In this document: piece after piece, positions 10,066-22,261 of the stretch
How the letters are laid out: every line of letters begins with the position of its first letter
Position numbering within the stretch: position 1 is the stretch's first letter
Source of the DNA: Panulirus ornatus
Lineage: Eukaryota > Arthropoda > Malacostraca > Decapoda > Palinuridae
Reading direction: 5' to 3'
Length of the DNA: 64,000 nucleotides
NCBI RefSeq assembly: GCF_036320965.1
Contig: NC_092271.1
Coordinates: forward strand, 18,347,529 to 18,411,528
Program-made: the position numbers and the translations under genes
Notes under the pieces: generated by a model
The model's input: the letters and a program-made list of their open reading frames with translations, nothing else
What the model was told of the DNA's origin: nothing
Database searches by the model: none

Positions 10066-10691
10066 TTGGGGTGTCGAAATGAGTGTGGATGTAACCAAGA
10101 TGGGAAAAAAGGAGAGATAGGTAGTATGTTTCAGGAAAGGAACCTGGATGTTTTGGCTCTGAGTGAAACAAAGCTCAAGGGCAAAGGGGAAGAGTGGATT
10201 GGGAATGTCTTGGGAGTAAAGTCAGGGGTTGGTGAGAGGACAAGAGCAAGGGAAGGAGTAGTAATACTCCTAAAATAGGAGTGGTGGGAGTTTACTACTC
10301 CTAAAATAGGAGTGGTGGGAGTATGTGATAGAGTGTAAGAAAGTAAACTCTAGATTGATATGGGTAAAACTGAAAGTGGATGGAGAGAGATGGATGATTA
10401 TTGGTGCACTTGCACCTGGGCATGAGAAGAAAGATCATGAGAGGCAAGTGTTTTGGGAGCAACTGAAGGAGTGTGTTAGTAGTTTTGATGCACGAGATCA
10501 GGTTATACTGATGGGTGATTTGAATGCAAAGGTGAGTAATGTGGCAGTTGAGGGAATAATTGGTGTACATGGGGTGTTCAGTGTTGTAAATGGAAATTGT
10601 GAAGAACTTGTAGATTTGTGCTCTGAAAAAGGACTGGTGATTGGGAATACCTGGTTTAAAAAGAGAGATATACATAACTATATGTATGCAA
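10066..10691 (+). pseudogene. Endonuclease domain (N-terminal part) of LINE copy F
   Basis: The APE-type endonuclease of the LINE shows 'LALSETKLKGKGEEW' (catalytic Glu), 'IIGALAPGHEKKDHE' and 'ILMGDLNAKV' (GDxN catalytic motif). A stop at 10276 lies in a 31-bp tandem duplication; the frame resumes at 10325. The reading continues after copy G at 11966. In life it would nick genomic DNA to prime reverse transcription. This copy is broken by the duplication, stops and two nested insertions. Confidence 0.8.
10266..10327 (+). repeat. 31-bp direct tandem duplication with internal hairpin
   Basis: Two copies of a unit beginning ACTCCTAAAATAGGAGTGG sit head-to-tail at 10266-10296 and 10297-10327. 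Each contains the inverted repeat CTCCTA-AAA-TAGGAG. Other LINE copies have one unit. Confidence 0.9.
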
Positions 10692-10692
10692 G

Positions 10693-11768
10693 GCATATGA
10701 TAGAGTTGATAGAGATGCTCTGTGGAAGGTATTAAGAATATATGGTGTGGGAGGCAAGTTGTTAGAAGCAGTGAAAAGTTTTTATTGAGGATGTAAGGCA
10801 TGTGTACGTGTAGGAAGAGAGGAAAGTGATTGGTTCTCAGTGAATGTAGGTTTGCGGCAGGGGTGTGTGATGTCTCCATGATTGTTTAATTTGTTTATGG
10901 ATGGGGTTGTTAGGGAGGTAAATGCAAGAGTTTTGGAAAGAGGGGCAAGTATGGAGTCTGTTGGGGATGAGAGAGCTTGGGAAGTGAGTCAGTTGTTGTT
11001 CGCTGATGATACGGCGCTGGTGGCTGATTCATGCGAGAAACTGCAGAAGCTGGTGACTGAGTTTGGTAAAGTGTGTGAAAGAAGAATGTTAAGAGTAAAT
11101 GTGAATAAGAGCAAGGTTATTAGGTACAGTAGGGTTGAGGGTCAAGTCAATTGGGAGGTAAGTTTGAATGGAGAAAAACTGGAGGAAGTAAAGTGCTTTA
11201 GATATCTGGGAGTGGATCTGGCAGCGGATGGAACCATGGAAGCGGAAGTGGATCATAGGGTGGGGGAGGGGGCGAAAATTCTGGGAGCCTTGAAGAATGT
11301 GTGGAAGTCGAGAACATTATCTCAGAAAGCAAAAATGGGTATGTTTGAAGGATTAGTGGTTCCAACAATGTTGTATGGTTGCGAGGCGTGGGCTATGGAT
11401 AGAGTTGTGCGCAGGAGGATGGATGTGCTGGAAATGAGATGTTTGAGGACAATGTGTGGTGTGAGGTGGTTTGATCGAGTAAGTAACGTAAGGGTAGAGA
11501 GATGTGTGGAAATAAAAACAGCGTGGTTGAGAGAGCAGAAGAGGGTGTTTTGAAATGTTTTGGGCACATGGAGAGAATGAGTGAGGAAAGATTGACCAAG
11601 AGGATATATGTGTCGGAGGTGGAGGGAACGAGGAGAAGTGGGAGACCAAATTGGAGGCGGAAAGATGGAGTGAAAAAGATTTTGTGTGATCGGGGCCTGA
11701 ACATGCAGGAGGGTGAAAAGAGGGCAAGGAATAGAGTGAATTGGATCGATGTGGTATACCAGGGTTGA
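10693..11768 (+). pseudogene. Broken RT of LINE copy G
   Basis: RT from motif A to the natural end. Nonsense changes (Arg to stop near 10787, Trp to stop near 10880) and a one-base deletion near 11494 ('GTAGAGAGATG' where other copies have 'GTAAGAGAGATG') break it. Open blocks are 10882-11553 and 11502-11768. Motif C 'LLFADDTALVADS' and the 'KILCDRG' subfamily marker are present. Confidence 0.85.
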
Positions 11769-11965
11769 CATGCTGTCAGTGGATTGAATCAGGGCATGTG
11801 AAGCGTCTGGGGTAAACCATAGAAAGCTGTGTAGGTATGTATATTTGCGTGTGTGGACGTATGTATATACATGTGTATGGGGGTGGGTTGGGCCATTTCT
11901 TTTGTCTGTTTCCTTGCGCTACCTCGCAACCGTGGGAGACAGCGACAAAGCGAAAAAAAAAAAAA
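10693..11965 (+). mobile_element. LINE copy G nested in the endonuclease of copy F
   Basis: A 5'-truncated, short-3'-UTR copy flanked by the 11-bp duplication ATGTATGCAAG (10682-10692 and 11966-11976). It starts in RT motif A ('YDRVDRDALW' region), ends with CTACCTCGCAACCGTGGGAG and an A-run at 11953-11965, and restores the copy F endonuclease frame when removed. Confidence 0.92.
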
Positions 11966-12575
11966 ATGTATGCAAGTAGGAGAGCTGGCCAGAGAGCGTT
12001 ACTGGATTACGTGTTAATTGATAGGCGCGCGAGAGAGAGACTTTTGGATGTTAATGTGCTAAGAGGTGCAACTGGAGGGATGTCTGATCATTATCTTGTG
12101 GAGGCAAAGGTGAAGATTTGTAGAGGTTTACAGAAAGGAAGAGAGAATGTTGGTGTGAAGACAGTGGCAAGAGTAAGTGAGCTTGGGAAGGAGACTTGCG
12201 TGAGGAAGTACCAGGAGAGACTGAGTATAGAATGGAAAAAGGTGAGAGCAAAGGACGTAAGGGGAGTGGGGGAGGAATGGGATGTATTTAGGGAAGCAGT
12301 GATGGCTTGCACAAAAGATATTTGTGGCATGAGAAGCATGGGAAGTGGGCAGATTAGAAAGGGTAGTGAGTAGTGGGATGAAGAAGTAAGATTATTAGTG
12401 AAAGAGAAGAGAAAGGCATTTGGACAATTTTTGCAGGGAAATAATACAAATGACTGGGAGATGTACAAAAGAAAGAGGCAGGAGGTCAAGACAAAGGTGC
12501 AAGAAGTGAATAAGAGGGCAAATGAGAGCTAGGATGAGAGAGTATCATTAAATTTTAGGGAGAATAAAAAGATGT
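11966..12575 (+). mobile_element. LINE copy F, segment 2 (endonuclease end and linker)
   Basis: Resumes exactly where segment 1 stopped. It encodes 'ALLDYVLIDRRARERLLD', 'GMSDHYLVEAKVKI' (catalytic SDH motif) and the basic linker, with stops at about 12371 and 12530. It is interrupted again at 12575 by copy H, flanked by AAAAAGATGT. Confidence 0.88.
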
Positions 12576-13958
12576 GAATGTAGGTTTGCAGCAGGGGTGT
12601 GTGATGTCTCCATGGATGTTTAATTTGTTTATGGATGGGGTTGTTAGGGAGGTGAATGCAAGAGTTTTGGAAAGTGGGGCAAGTATGAAGTGCTGGGGAT
12701 GAGAGAGCTTGCAAAGTGAGTCAGTTGTTGTTCGCTGATGATACAGCGCTGGTGGCTGATTCATGTGAGAAACTGCAGAAGCTGGTGACTGAGTTTGGTA
12801 AAGTGTGTGAAAGAAGAAAGTTAGGGGTAAATGTGAATAAGAGCAAGGTTATTAGGTACAGTAGGGTTGAGGGTCAAGTCAATTGGGAGGTAAGTTTGAA
12901 TGGAGAAAAACTGGAAGAAGTAAAGTGTTTTAGATATCTGGGAGTGGATCTGGCAGTGGATGGAACCATAGAAGCGGAAGTGAATCATAGGGTGGGGGAG
13001 GGGGCGAAAATCCTGGGAGCCTTGAAGAATGTGTGGAGGTTGAGAACATTATCTCCGAAAGCAAAAATGGGTATGTTTGAAGGAATAGTGGTTCCAACAA
13101 CGTTGTATGGTTGCGAGGCGTGGGCTATGGATAGAGTTGTGCGCAGGAGGGTGGATGTGCTGGAAATGAGATGTTTGAGGATAATATGTGGTGTGAGGGG
13201 GTTTGATCAAGTAAGTAATAATAGGGTAAGAGAGATGTGTGGAAATAAAAAGAGCGTAGTTGAGAGAGCAGAAGAGGGTGTTTTGAAATGGTTTGGGCAC
13301 ATGGAGAGAATGAGTGAGGAAAGATTGACAAAGAGGATATATGTGTAGGAGGTGGAGGGAACAAGGAGAAGTGGGAGACCAAATTGGAGGTGGAAAAATG
13401 GAGTGAAAAAGATTTTGAGTGATCGGGGCCTGAACATGCAGGAGGGTGAAAGGCGGGCAAGGAACAGAGTGAATTGGATCGATGTGGTATACTGCGGTTG
13501 ACGTGCTGTCAATGGATTGAATCAGGGCATGTGAAGCGTCTGGGGTAAACCATAGAAAGTTCTGTGGGGCCTGGATGCGGAAAGGGAGCTGTGGTTTCTG
13601 GCATTGTTGCATGACAGCTAGAGACTGAGTGTGAACAAATGGGGCCTTTGTTGTCTTTTCCTAGCACTACCTCGCACACATGAGGGAGGAGGGGGATGTT
13701 ATTCCATGTGTGGCGAGGTGGCGATGGGAATGAATAAAGGCAGACAGTGTGAATTGTGTGCATGTGTATATATGTAGGTGTCTGTGTGTGTATATATATG
13801 TGTACATTGAGATGTATGGGTATGTATATTTGCGTGCATGGACGTGTATGTATATACATGTGTATGGGGGTGGGTTGGGCCATTTCTTTCATCTGTTTCC
13901 TTGCGTTACCTCGCAAACGCGGGAAACTGCGACAAAGCAAAATATAAATAAATAAATA
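12576..13958 (+). mobile_element. LINE copy H nested in the linker of copy F
   Basis: 5'-truncated at RT motif B. It has the long 3' UTR with two CTACCTCGC-type modules (13651-13690 and 13891-13938) and ends in ATAAATAAATAAATAAA. It is flanked by AAAAAGATGT (12566-12575 and 13959-13968). It belongs to the older 'SDRG' long-UTR subfamily, unlike G and E. Confidence 0.9.
12580..13500 (+). pseudogene. Broken RT C-terminus of LINE copy H
   Basis: Contains motif B 'VGLQQGCVMSPW', then a frameshift near 12690 ('AAGTGCTGGGGATG'). The frame is open at 12716-13348 with motif C 'LLFADDTALVADS', and has a stop at about 13346 where other copies read 'YVSEVEGTRR'. Confidence 0.82.
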
Positions 13959-15345
13959 AAAAAGATGTTTTGGAAGGAGGTAAATAAAGTGTGCAAGAAA
14001 AGGGAACAAATGGGAACATCAGTGAAGGGTGCTAATGGGGAGGTGATAGCAAGTAGGGGTGATGTGAAAAGGAGATGAAGTGAGTATTTTGAAGGTTTGT
14101 TGAACGTGTTTGATAATAAGTGGCAGATATAGGGTGTTTTGGTCGAGGTGGTGTGCAAAGTGAGAAGGTTAGGGAGAATGCTTTGGTAAACAGATAGGAG
14201 GTAGTAAAAGCTTTGCTGAAGATGAAAGCCAGCAAGATAGTGCGTTTGGATGGTATTGCAGTGGAATTTATTAAAAAACGAGGTGACTGTGTTATTGACT
14301 GGTTGGTAAGGTTATTCAATGTATGTATGACTCATGGAGAGGTGCCTGAGGATGGGAGGAATGCTTGCATAGTGCCATTGCACTAAGGTAAAGGGGATAA
14401 AGGTGAGTGCTCAAATTACAGAGATAAGTTTGTTGAGTATTCCTCGGAAATTATATGGTAGGGTATTGAATGAGAGGGTAAAGGCATGTACATAGCATCA
14501 GATTAGGGAGGAGCAGTGTGGCTTCAGAAGTGGTAGAGGATGTGTGGATCAGGTGTTTGCTTTGAAGAATGTTTGAGGACAATATGTGGTGTGAGGTGGT
14601 TTGAATGAGTAAGTAATAGTAGGGTAAGAGAGATGTGTGGTAATAAAAAGAGTGTGGATGAGAGAACAGAAGAGGGTGTTTTGAAATGGTTTGGTCACAT
14701 GGAGAGAATGAGTGAGGAAAGATTGACAAAGAGGATATATGTGTCAGAGGTGGAGGGAACGAGAAGTGGGAGACCAAACTGGAGGTGGAAAGATGTAGTG
14801 AAAAAGATTTTGAGTGATTGGGGCCTGAACTTGCAGGAGGATGAAAGGCATGCAAGGAATAGAGTGAATTGCTACAATGTGGTATACCAGAGTCAATATG
14901 CTGTCAATGGATTGAACCAGGGCATGTGAAGCGTCCGGGGTAAACCATGGTAAGTTCTGTGGGGCCTGGATGTGGAAAGGGAGCCGTGGTTTCGGTGCAT
15001 TATTACATGACAGCTAGAGACTGAGTGTGAGTGAATGTGCCTTTGTTGTCTTTTCCTAGCGCTACCTCGCACACATGAGGGGGGAGAGGGTTTTTATTTC
15101 ATGTGTGGCAGGGTGGCGATGGGAATGAATAAAGGCACACAGTATGAATTATGTACATGTGTATATATGTATATGTCTGTGTGTATATATATGTATACAT
15201 TAAGATGTTTAGGTATGTATATTTGCGTGTGTGGACGTGGATGTATATACTGTGTATGTGGGTGGGTTGGGCCATTCTTTCGTCTGTTTCCTTGCGCTAC
15301 CTCACTAACGCGGGAGACAGCGACAAGTCAAAAAAAATAAATAAT
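13959..15345 (+). mobile_element. LINE copy F, segment 3 (RT remnants and 3' end)
   Basis: Continues 'TTTTGGAAGGAGGTAAATAA' from segment 2, covers the RT fingers with many stops, then jumps at about 14571 from the 'FALKNV' region to the 'RCLRTICGVRWF' region. The internal deletion is about 0.9 kb with short homology at AATGTTTGAGG. The long 3' UTR runs to 15345 and ends CTACCTCACTAACGCGGGAG...AAAAAAAATAAATAATAAT. This is the oldest element of the stack. Confidence 0.85.
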
Positions 15346-17589
15346 AATCAGTGAACCTGATTATTCTTCATCAAATCAGTATCTTTCAAATATAAAGAAT
15401 AAAATTATTTAATACAAAAACCCCCAGATTTTTTGGCAAAGGAAAGAAAACCAGCACCAAATTCTATAAGGTTAATAAGCTTGCACAGACAAACTTGAAA
15501 TCAAACATCCTCTCAGACCTTTCAATCAACGTTAACAATGCTTATATCCCCGCATAACCACCAATATCATTGTGCAAGCATGCTTTCACACTATTCACGC
15601 CATTCCACTTAAAGGTCCTACTCACTCTAAGCCTTGTCTTGCATAAATCTGTCTAATGTTCCCCATCTAAAAATTCTTCTAACCTCTCTTACATTCATCA
15701 TCTATTCATCTTACATTCCAAACACCGACATGGACCTTCATTTCATTAAACGTTGTTATGGTCATGCCCCTTTTGCAAGGAATATTCACAAAACTGTGGT
15801 CCTCAGCCTAAAAAGGAAACAAAGAGAGGTAAAGAAACCCAATTCTCTTTGTTCCTTACTACTCACATCCACCATGAATTAAATATAAGACATCAAGTGA
15901 AACTGAAAGGGTTTTGCTATATGCAAATATATAGAAAGTTTCATCAAAACAGACTGAAAACTTGTCAACAAATGAAACCCATGGCATAAACTGTTCATGA
16001 AACAAAATAATGATACACTGCACTACATATGGGAAAGATGAAATCTGAATTAAGGATTATTAGAAACTTTACAAAACACCATCATATACTGGTTAGAACA
16101 CAAAAAACAGATGATCAGTGCTCTCATACAATGAATTAACAATAATATGACCTATCAGACTTATCAAAACAATGAAGCCACTATCATACTGAACCCATAA
16201 ATAAATAAATAAACTACAATTTAGAACATTAAAACCAATCCACCTGTAACCAATGCACCACAGATAATGCTAGTTTTTCTACTCAGAATGAACAGCAAAA
16301 ATAAGGAATTTTTTGTTTGACCTGAGAAGGAACTGGTAAGTGAACACCATCATCAAAGCCATCTCATTATCACTTCATACATATGATTATATACCCTAGC
16401 CAAAGCAAAGTACCCAATTCAATGACCAACCTCAAAGGAAGAATGAACAATTGGGCGGCCTGCAACCTGACTATCCCATTCAGAATTCATACCTATCCCA
16501 ATCTGAACCTGGGTGGGCCCATACATGCCCCATGGTTAGTAATGCTAACCACAAAAATTTCAAAACTGCAACTTACAAAACAATTGGTCAGGGGAACATA
16601 GAAATCATTTCCACATGGTTAATAAGTGCTATAAAACGTACAAACCACTGCAAACAAATAAGGATGAAATTCTCCAAATAAACATCAAACAACAATCACC
16701 TATACAAGTGCTAAAGCAAATTACATTATGGCAAATAAAATTTTCATGAAAATATTGATTTCTAATATCTTTCTAATAGTTTTGTTTTGTCTGGTGCTCA
16801 ACTTGAAAAACAAGTCCTCAGATTACCTCACCCATGTGGTGAATAACTGTCTGCTGAAACACTCACCTTCAGTACACAAATGCCACTGAAGTATCACTGA
16901 AATAATGTTGGTAGTGGTACTGGGACACCAGATGCCCTCTTTCAGACTAGGTACTGTGGTGCAAGAAGCTGATGATGGCAAATGCCCCTTTAGGCCTCTT
17001 AAAATCAAATAAGAGTTGTATATATTTCCCTTTTACGAGATACATGCCTATAAACCACATCAGCCAGTGGGATTTACAAACTTTCAATGCTTGTCACAAA
17101 ACTACCTGAATTGGGCAACCAACCCAACATATGTTTTGGAAAAGAGTTCCTAGTTTCAAATCAAAAGATAAAATATGGCTACAACAGCAAAATATCCATG
17201 TTTGTATGATTGGTTGCAACTACAACACTGCCAGCTTTGCCAGATCTTCTTATAAATGCCTTCAAAGCTTTGTCACCCAGTTCACCAGAGAAGGCAAAAA
17301 AAAAAAAAAAAAAAAAGCCTTACAGTCTAATATAACACTGTCTTACTTATCAGATCCAATAGGGTGAAGTAACCTACATATGGAACTTCAGCAGAAAAAC
17401 TCATTATACACAAACAAGGGTAGAGCTCTTATTGGCAGAAGAGATGCCTTGAATGAGCAAGAGTGCAAACAGCTTTACTTTTCTTTTACTAAGGTACCTT
17501 ACCATGGTTTAATGGGTCACTGTCCTACTCATGACCTCTTAAGGGTATCACTCAAATAACCCTCAGGCAGAAAACCTTTTCTTCCTTAC
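15346..17589. other. hnRNP M intron, no recognised repeat
   Basis: AT-rich, with an A-run at 17296-17316 framed by AAGGC and GCCTT. No supported exon or element. Confidence 0.55.
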
Positions 17590-17646
17590 CATTCTGTTTG
17601 CAGGCCGAATCTGCGCTAGATGGGCAAGTGGCAAGTCATCTGCTTT
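17590..17646 (-). CDS. HNRNPM: Candidate 57-bp in-frame cassette exon of hnRNP M
   Basis: On the minus strand an acceptor (AAATCTTTACAG|AAAGCA) is followed by 19 open codons (KADDLPLAHLAQIRPANRM) and a strong donor (AATG|GTAAGG). Both flanking constitutive exons meet in phase 0 and this stretch is exactly 57 bp, so inclusion or skipping would keep the frame. It would insert between RRM1 ('VVKE') and the linker ('GGPSRQ'). I do not recognise the peptide in hnRNP M proteins. It may be a lineage-specific alternative exon or a chance pair of splice sites; only phase and site quality support it. Confidence 0.45.
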
Positions 17647-20600
17647 CTGTAAAGATTTAGATGCATTACTTTGAAATTCTAATGGTTGAAATTGTCATGC
17701 TAAAATACGAGGAAATGTTTCAGTTATGCTGCTCTAAAAATAAAACAGCACTTTTTTCACAAATCAATTATCCAAAAGTTACCCCTTTCCCATACATAAA
17801 TCTGCTTACTGAAAAACAAATACAATATGACCTCGAAATAACATGCACTTTTTTTCCATTTCCACTTAATGGGAGTTCTGGCTACAAAGTCATACATCAA
17901 AAGTATAAGATGTGCAAGGCAGAGCAAAATAATGTATCTTTGTCACCAGAGCATCACAATTAGGTCCAAGTCTAATAAAAATCGAAGAGAACATAACTCC
18001 AGACTGCAGATGCTCTTTCTCTTCCAATGGAGAGCAACAAGCCTAACACATCTTCCCTGACTTTAAACAATACTCATGAAAGTTTCTGTATGAAATTAAT
18101 AAGTTTTAAAATTAATGACAATTCTGCTTGGTAGTACAAACTGTAGAAAGTATTATTCACTCTTACCAGGACATTAGTTACAACAAAGTGCATAACTGTA
18201 AAGAAGGCAGGATCTGTTGAGAACACAGATATCCTAATCTCTTGAGCTGTAAGTGCGACATAATGTATGCATATCTTAAGCACATCTCTACTCAAAATAC
18301 CTACATGACATATGGTTCAACAATCCCATCAGACCCAACAAATACACAGATGCAAGGATAAATTATTCATCAACTTTAAAGCTATGCCAAAGATGGACAA
18401 ATTGAATATTCTTGCCCCGAGATTATATTTCACAGGTCTCATTAAAGCAAGATGTAGAAAATAAATTTAGCTTTTTTTGACCTGACAACATCAGGCAAAA
18501 TGAAACCTGAGCAGAAGAATTTTAGCCTTCCCAAGTACAATCAAAATACAACATGAACTTTCAGCAGCAGATACACTAAGCAACTGAGGAATAAACTTTA
18601 TATCCATTGGGATATACACATGGAAACCTAATTATTTACAATCCTCAAGTTTCACTAATATGTTACCCAAGACAAACTTAATCACAGCAAATTCATATTG
18701 TTATATGAAAGACAGGGATGCAAAACACAAGTCCAGCTTCAGTTGTTGGCATAGAATGAATAAAATTAGTAGTCTACCCAAATCTGGTTAAATCAAATGA
18801 TCATATCTAAGGAGTATTTAAGATTCAATGTCTGCAATGTTTAAGTGTAGATGTCTAGTTAAGCACATATTTATTTACAAGCTGACCACAGACATATGGG
18901 TGAGTGATTTCGCCTCATTTTGTGGCAAGCAGATCAAAATTAGTAAGACATGTTAAAACCCCACATGATTAATTACAGCTAGCAATAAGAAATATCATAA
19001 GAATGTAAGGTACTCAAAAAGGGGATTCTGCAATGGTTCTTTATACAATCCCCTTTCAACAAATTACATGTATGACAACATGTAACCTTCAGCTGCATAC
19101 ATGAAAGGTATAGGGGTTTATGCATGTCCTTGCACATTACACACACACACACACCTCTCTGTTGAAGATTTATGACTAATGTAACATGAAAACAGACTGC
19201 ACATCAAAGGCACTCATAATTCAACGATGGAGTGCAAGTATGCAAGCATCCATGAGTATAACATAAAAGCACCTCCAAACCGAACTCCAAAACTACATAT
19301 TCAAGTGGCTGAAAAACCTAGCACTAATTGGCTACACACATCTTCTGGAAGGAGTGCAAGTTTGCTCTAACACAAGCAACCCACCAAAACTTCATTACAG
19401 TTGTTCGAAGTGGCTTCAAAATCAAATACTACAGCATTTACATGCACAGCCTAACAAAGGTTCACATCATATGAGAAACAAAAACAAGCAAACATCATGA
19501 GCTGTAAGCATTCACTCCCAAGTTCTTAATATTGCCGAAAACTGGGTTGAAGTAAAGATAACCTCTACAGGGTATCAATAATGGTGCATAAACAGTTTCA
19601 TGATTGATAAAAAAAATATAAGAATATCCCCATACTTTCCAGATAAGACAAGAAAACTGGTCAAGACTTCATAAGAAAATTTACCATACATAGACATCCT
19701 CTTGAGATACGACTATACAATCTAAGCATAGTGCGTGAGAAAACTATGCATTAACTTGATTGTACAACAATACCCATGTAAGCACTAGATGCTGATAAAA
19801 CAACCGAAAAGAGTCAAATCCTGATTTAAATCAGTACGGCATATAACCATCATGTAATATCCACCAAAACATTTCAAGATTAGTAATAATCATCCAAATA
19901 CAAGTCAGAGCAAGACTATCATTCCCTACTCATCAGTGAGGGAGGACAAGTAAAGATTTTGCAAAGAATACAAACATAATGACCTAGTTCTGTTACGAGC
20001 GTTACAGTAAAACTCAACAAATCATTTCATAAGTTCTGCAAAAGCATCCATTACTTTAATTCTCATAACTGTTATTAATCTGAAGGCTTCTGTATACAGA
20101 TAGGATACCTACAGAAAGACCCGTAACATGCTTTTGCTCAAGGGTCATATCTACCGGGCAACCTTACCCTAAATTTGCCCAGTATTTCGAGGTCATAGTG
20201 TATACAGATGCATTACTGATGCCCATGAAATCAAATAAATCTTAACAATATGAAAACCTTTCATTAAAAATATAAAAAAAATGGCTTTCCAACCTGAAAA
20301 TCAAATAAATTAATCTATAACATGTTTCCTTCCCTGAAAATGAAATTTATGAATCCATTATCATTACTAGACATCCTGTCCATCTCAGTTTACATGGTTC
20401 AGACCAACAAAAACACTCAGTACCCAAATAATCATATATTTGTTGCATTCACAAAAGAGAAAGGAAAGACATACAGATAGATGAAATTTGCTTAATCTGC
20501 CACACATCCTCTGGCCTTAGGACTGGTTACTACTTTTCACCATATCAAAACTAGATCTATGCCACAAATGCTAAGATCCACTAGTGAAAAAAAAAATCCC

Positions 20601-22261
20601 ATGAAATTCTCAAAATGCATACATATCCATAATTATGCCAATTTTCAATTCACATCCATTGGTTACAGGCCAAGCCCACTAAGATGGGACCATTACTAAC
20701 AGTTGTCAACAACTTTCCTTCGATCACAACAGGACTTCACCTTAAAGTGCGAAATAATACCCAAGCTGAAATTAAACTACCTGCTTCTTTTTCTCCAAGT
20801 ATACTGATTATGGAATGTGATACAGAATAGTTGTTCCGAGTAACATGGACTACTTGAGTGTGTACTTTCCTGAGCCAAAAGTCACTCTTGTGAGTCATGT
20901 TTGTCAAAAGATGTTCCACGAAACACCAGTAAAAAGAACTAAAGGTTACCAAAAGAAATGAAACTGGATGAATTAAACAGAACTGAAAAAGGAAAAAAAT
21001 CACCAATTGACATACAGATATTAGAAGACTTTGAAAATTCAAGAAGTGCTGACAAAGAAATATTAGAATTTCAATGAGAAGGACAAATACTAAATGACAA
21101 AAAAACAAAGAAATTGGTATGGAATACTGAATCCTAGCACATCACTCTTACATACAAACTACAAAAAACTGAGATTGCTTTCAAACTTGGAAAAAATATA
21201 AAAAGACCATGAAAACATGCAACGTTACTGATCAATACAAACTCGACATAAAAAAGTGAACAAGACATCTAATAAAGTTTTGATGAGAGTGCCATTACAG
21301 ATGGTGAAGTAACTGAGAGCTAAGCAAGATCAGACAGAAATCCAGGTATCTTCCTCAAAGTTGTCAATGGCAAAACCAACATGATTTTGAGACAATGCCT
21401 AGATGAAAGAAGCACAGTAGAGATTCATATAGCTGGAATGTATCATCAACTCAAAAAAGGAGTATGTACTCTGCAGAAACACTATAGACTACCAAGTTTG
21501 ATATCACTTGTCACTTGCATTAAAAGTCCTTGAAAGTGTGATGAGGAAACATAATGGAACCCCAAAGTAATAACCATTATATCAGCTCACTACAACTGCA
21601 TTTGTAAAATAGTTATGGAAGAAATAAGGGATATTTTTCTTAAGTCTGCCAAAGCAATCTGATAAGTAAAAATACTGAAACACCCCACTGATAAGACAGA
21701 AATTACAACACTTTGTTAGAGGCAAAACAACACATGAAAAGTCCCAGTAAATCAGAAAAGTTCATCAAGGAGTTTCTAACCAAAGAAAAATTCAAAGTGG
21801 TCGAAAAAAGAACTTGCAATATATTTACCAAAGCTTCAAAAACCATTTACAATAATGATAAATGAAAAACACAAGGCAAAAGTATAATCATATGCTCTAC
21901 AGACTATACTTATATTAGTAAATCAGCAGGACCCCATAAAGAAAAGCAAAAAGATCTAAATATAATACAGTTAAAGAGTGTAGAAAACTTGATGGACTTC
22001 CAAGAAAACAAACAAAATCAAAATCATGAAGCAATCAACAATATAACAGAGACACATTACAAGGGTTTAAGAAGGAAAGAGAGTGAGTTAAAAATCAATC
22101 ATCAGAACCATCATTAACAAAAAGCCAGAATTTGAAGACCACACTGAAAACACAGGTCTGCCTCTACAGGGTGAAAAATAGGTCACGGAAAACTTTTTGT
22201 TGGATACTGAAGCACACATCAATATGCACAAGCATATAAACTTGTATTCCTGTATACAAGA
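17647..22261. other. hnRNP M intron, mostly unique sequence
   Basis: AT-rich, with a small (CA)n at about 19139-19154. Nothing else recognised in 4.6 kb; this is the longest stretch free of the LINE family within the hnRNP M gene. Confidence 0.55.

Larger units (their letters stand above)
9904..10692 (+). mobile_element. LINE copy F, segment 1 (5' UTR and endonuclease start)
   Basis: After the E insertion copy F continues with the LINE 5' UTR ('GGGCGACTAAAGGGGGCAGG', 'CCCTCCCCTCC', 'TCATCCTCCTCGAAGGATCA') and then the endonuclease. It is interrupted at 10692 by copy G; the same target word ATGTATGCAAG resumes at 11966. Confidence 0.88.

Noticed and set aside
9706..10098. Minus-strand ORFs opposite LINE copies (here and at most copies)
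   Set aside because: Shadows of the LINE coding strand; their Ser/Pro/His-rich composition is the reverse complement of Gly/Val/Arg-rich LINE protein.
16823..17008. Possible second cassette exon on the minus strand (donor GAG|GTAATC)
   Set aside because: From the only nearby acceptor the phase-0 frame meets a stop within 17 codons, and the phases of the flanking exons do not fit otherwise.
19139..19154. (CA)n tract as a notable feature
   Set aside because: Only about 8 units; common background.
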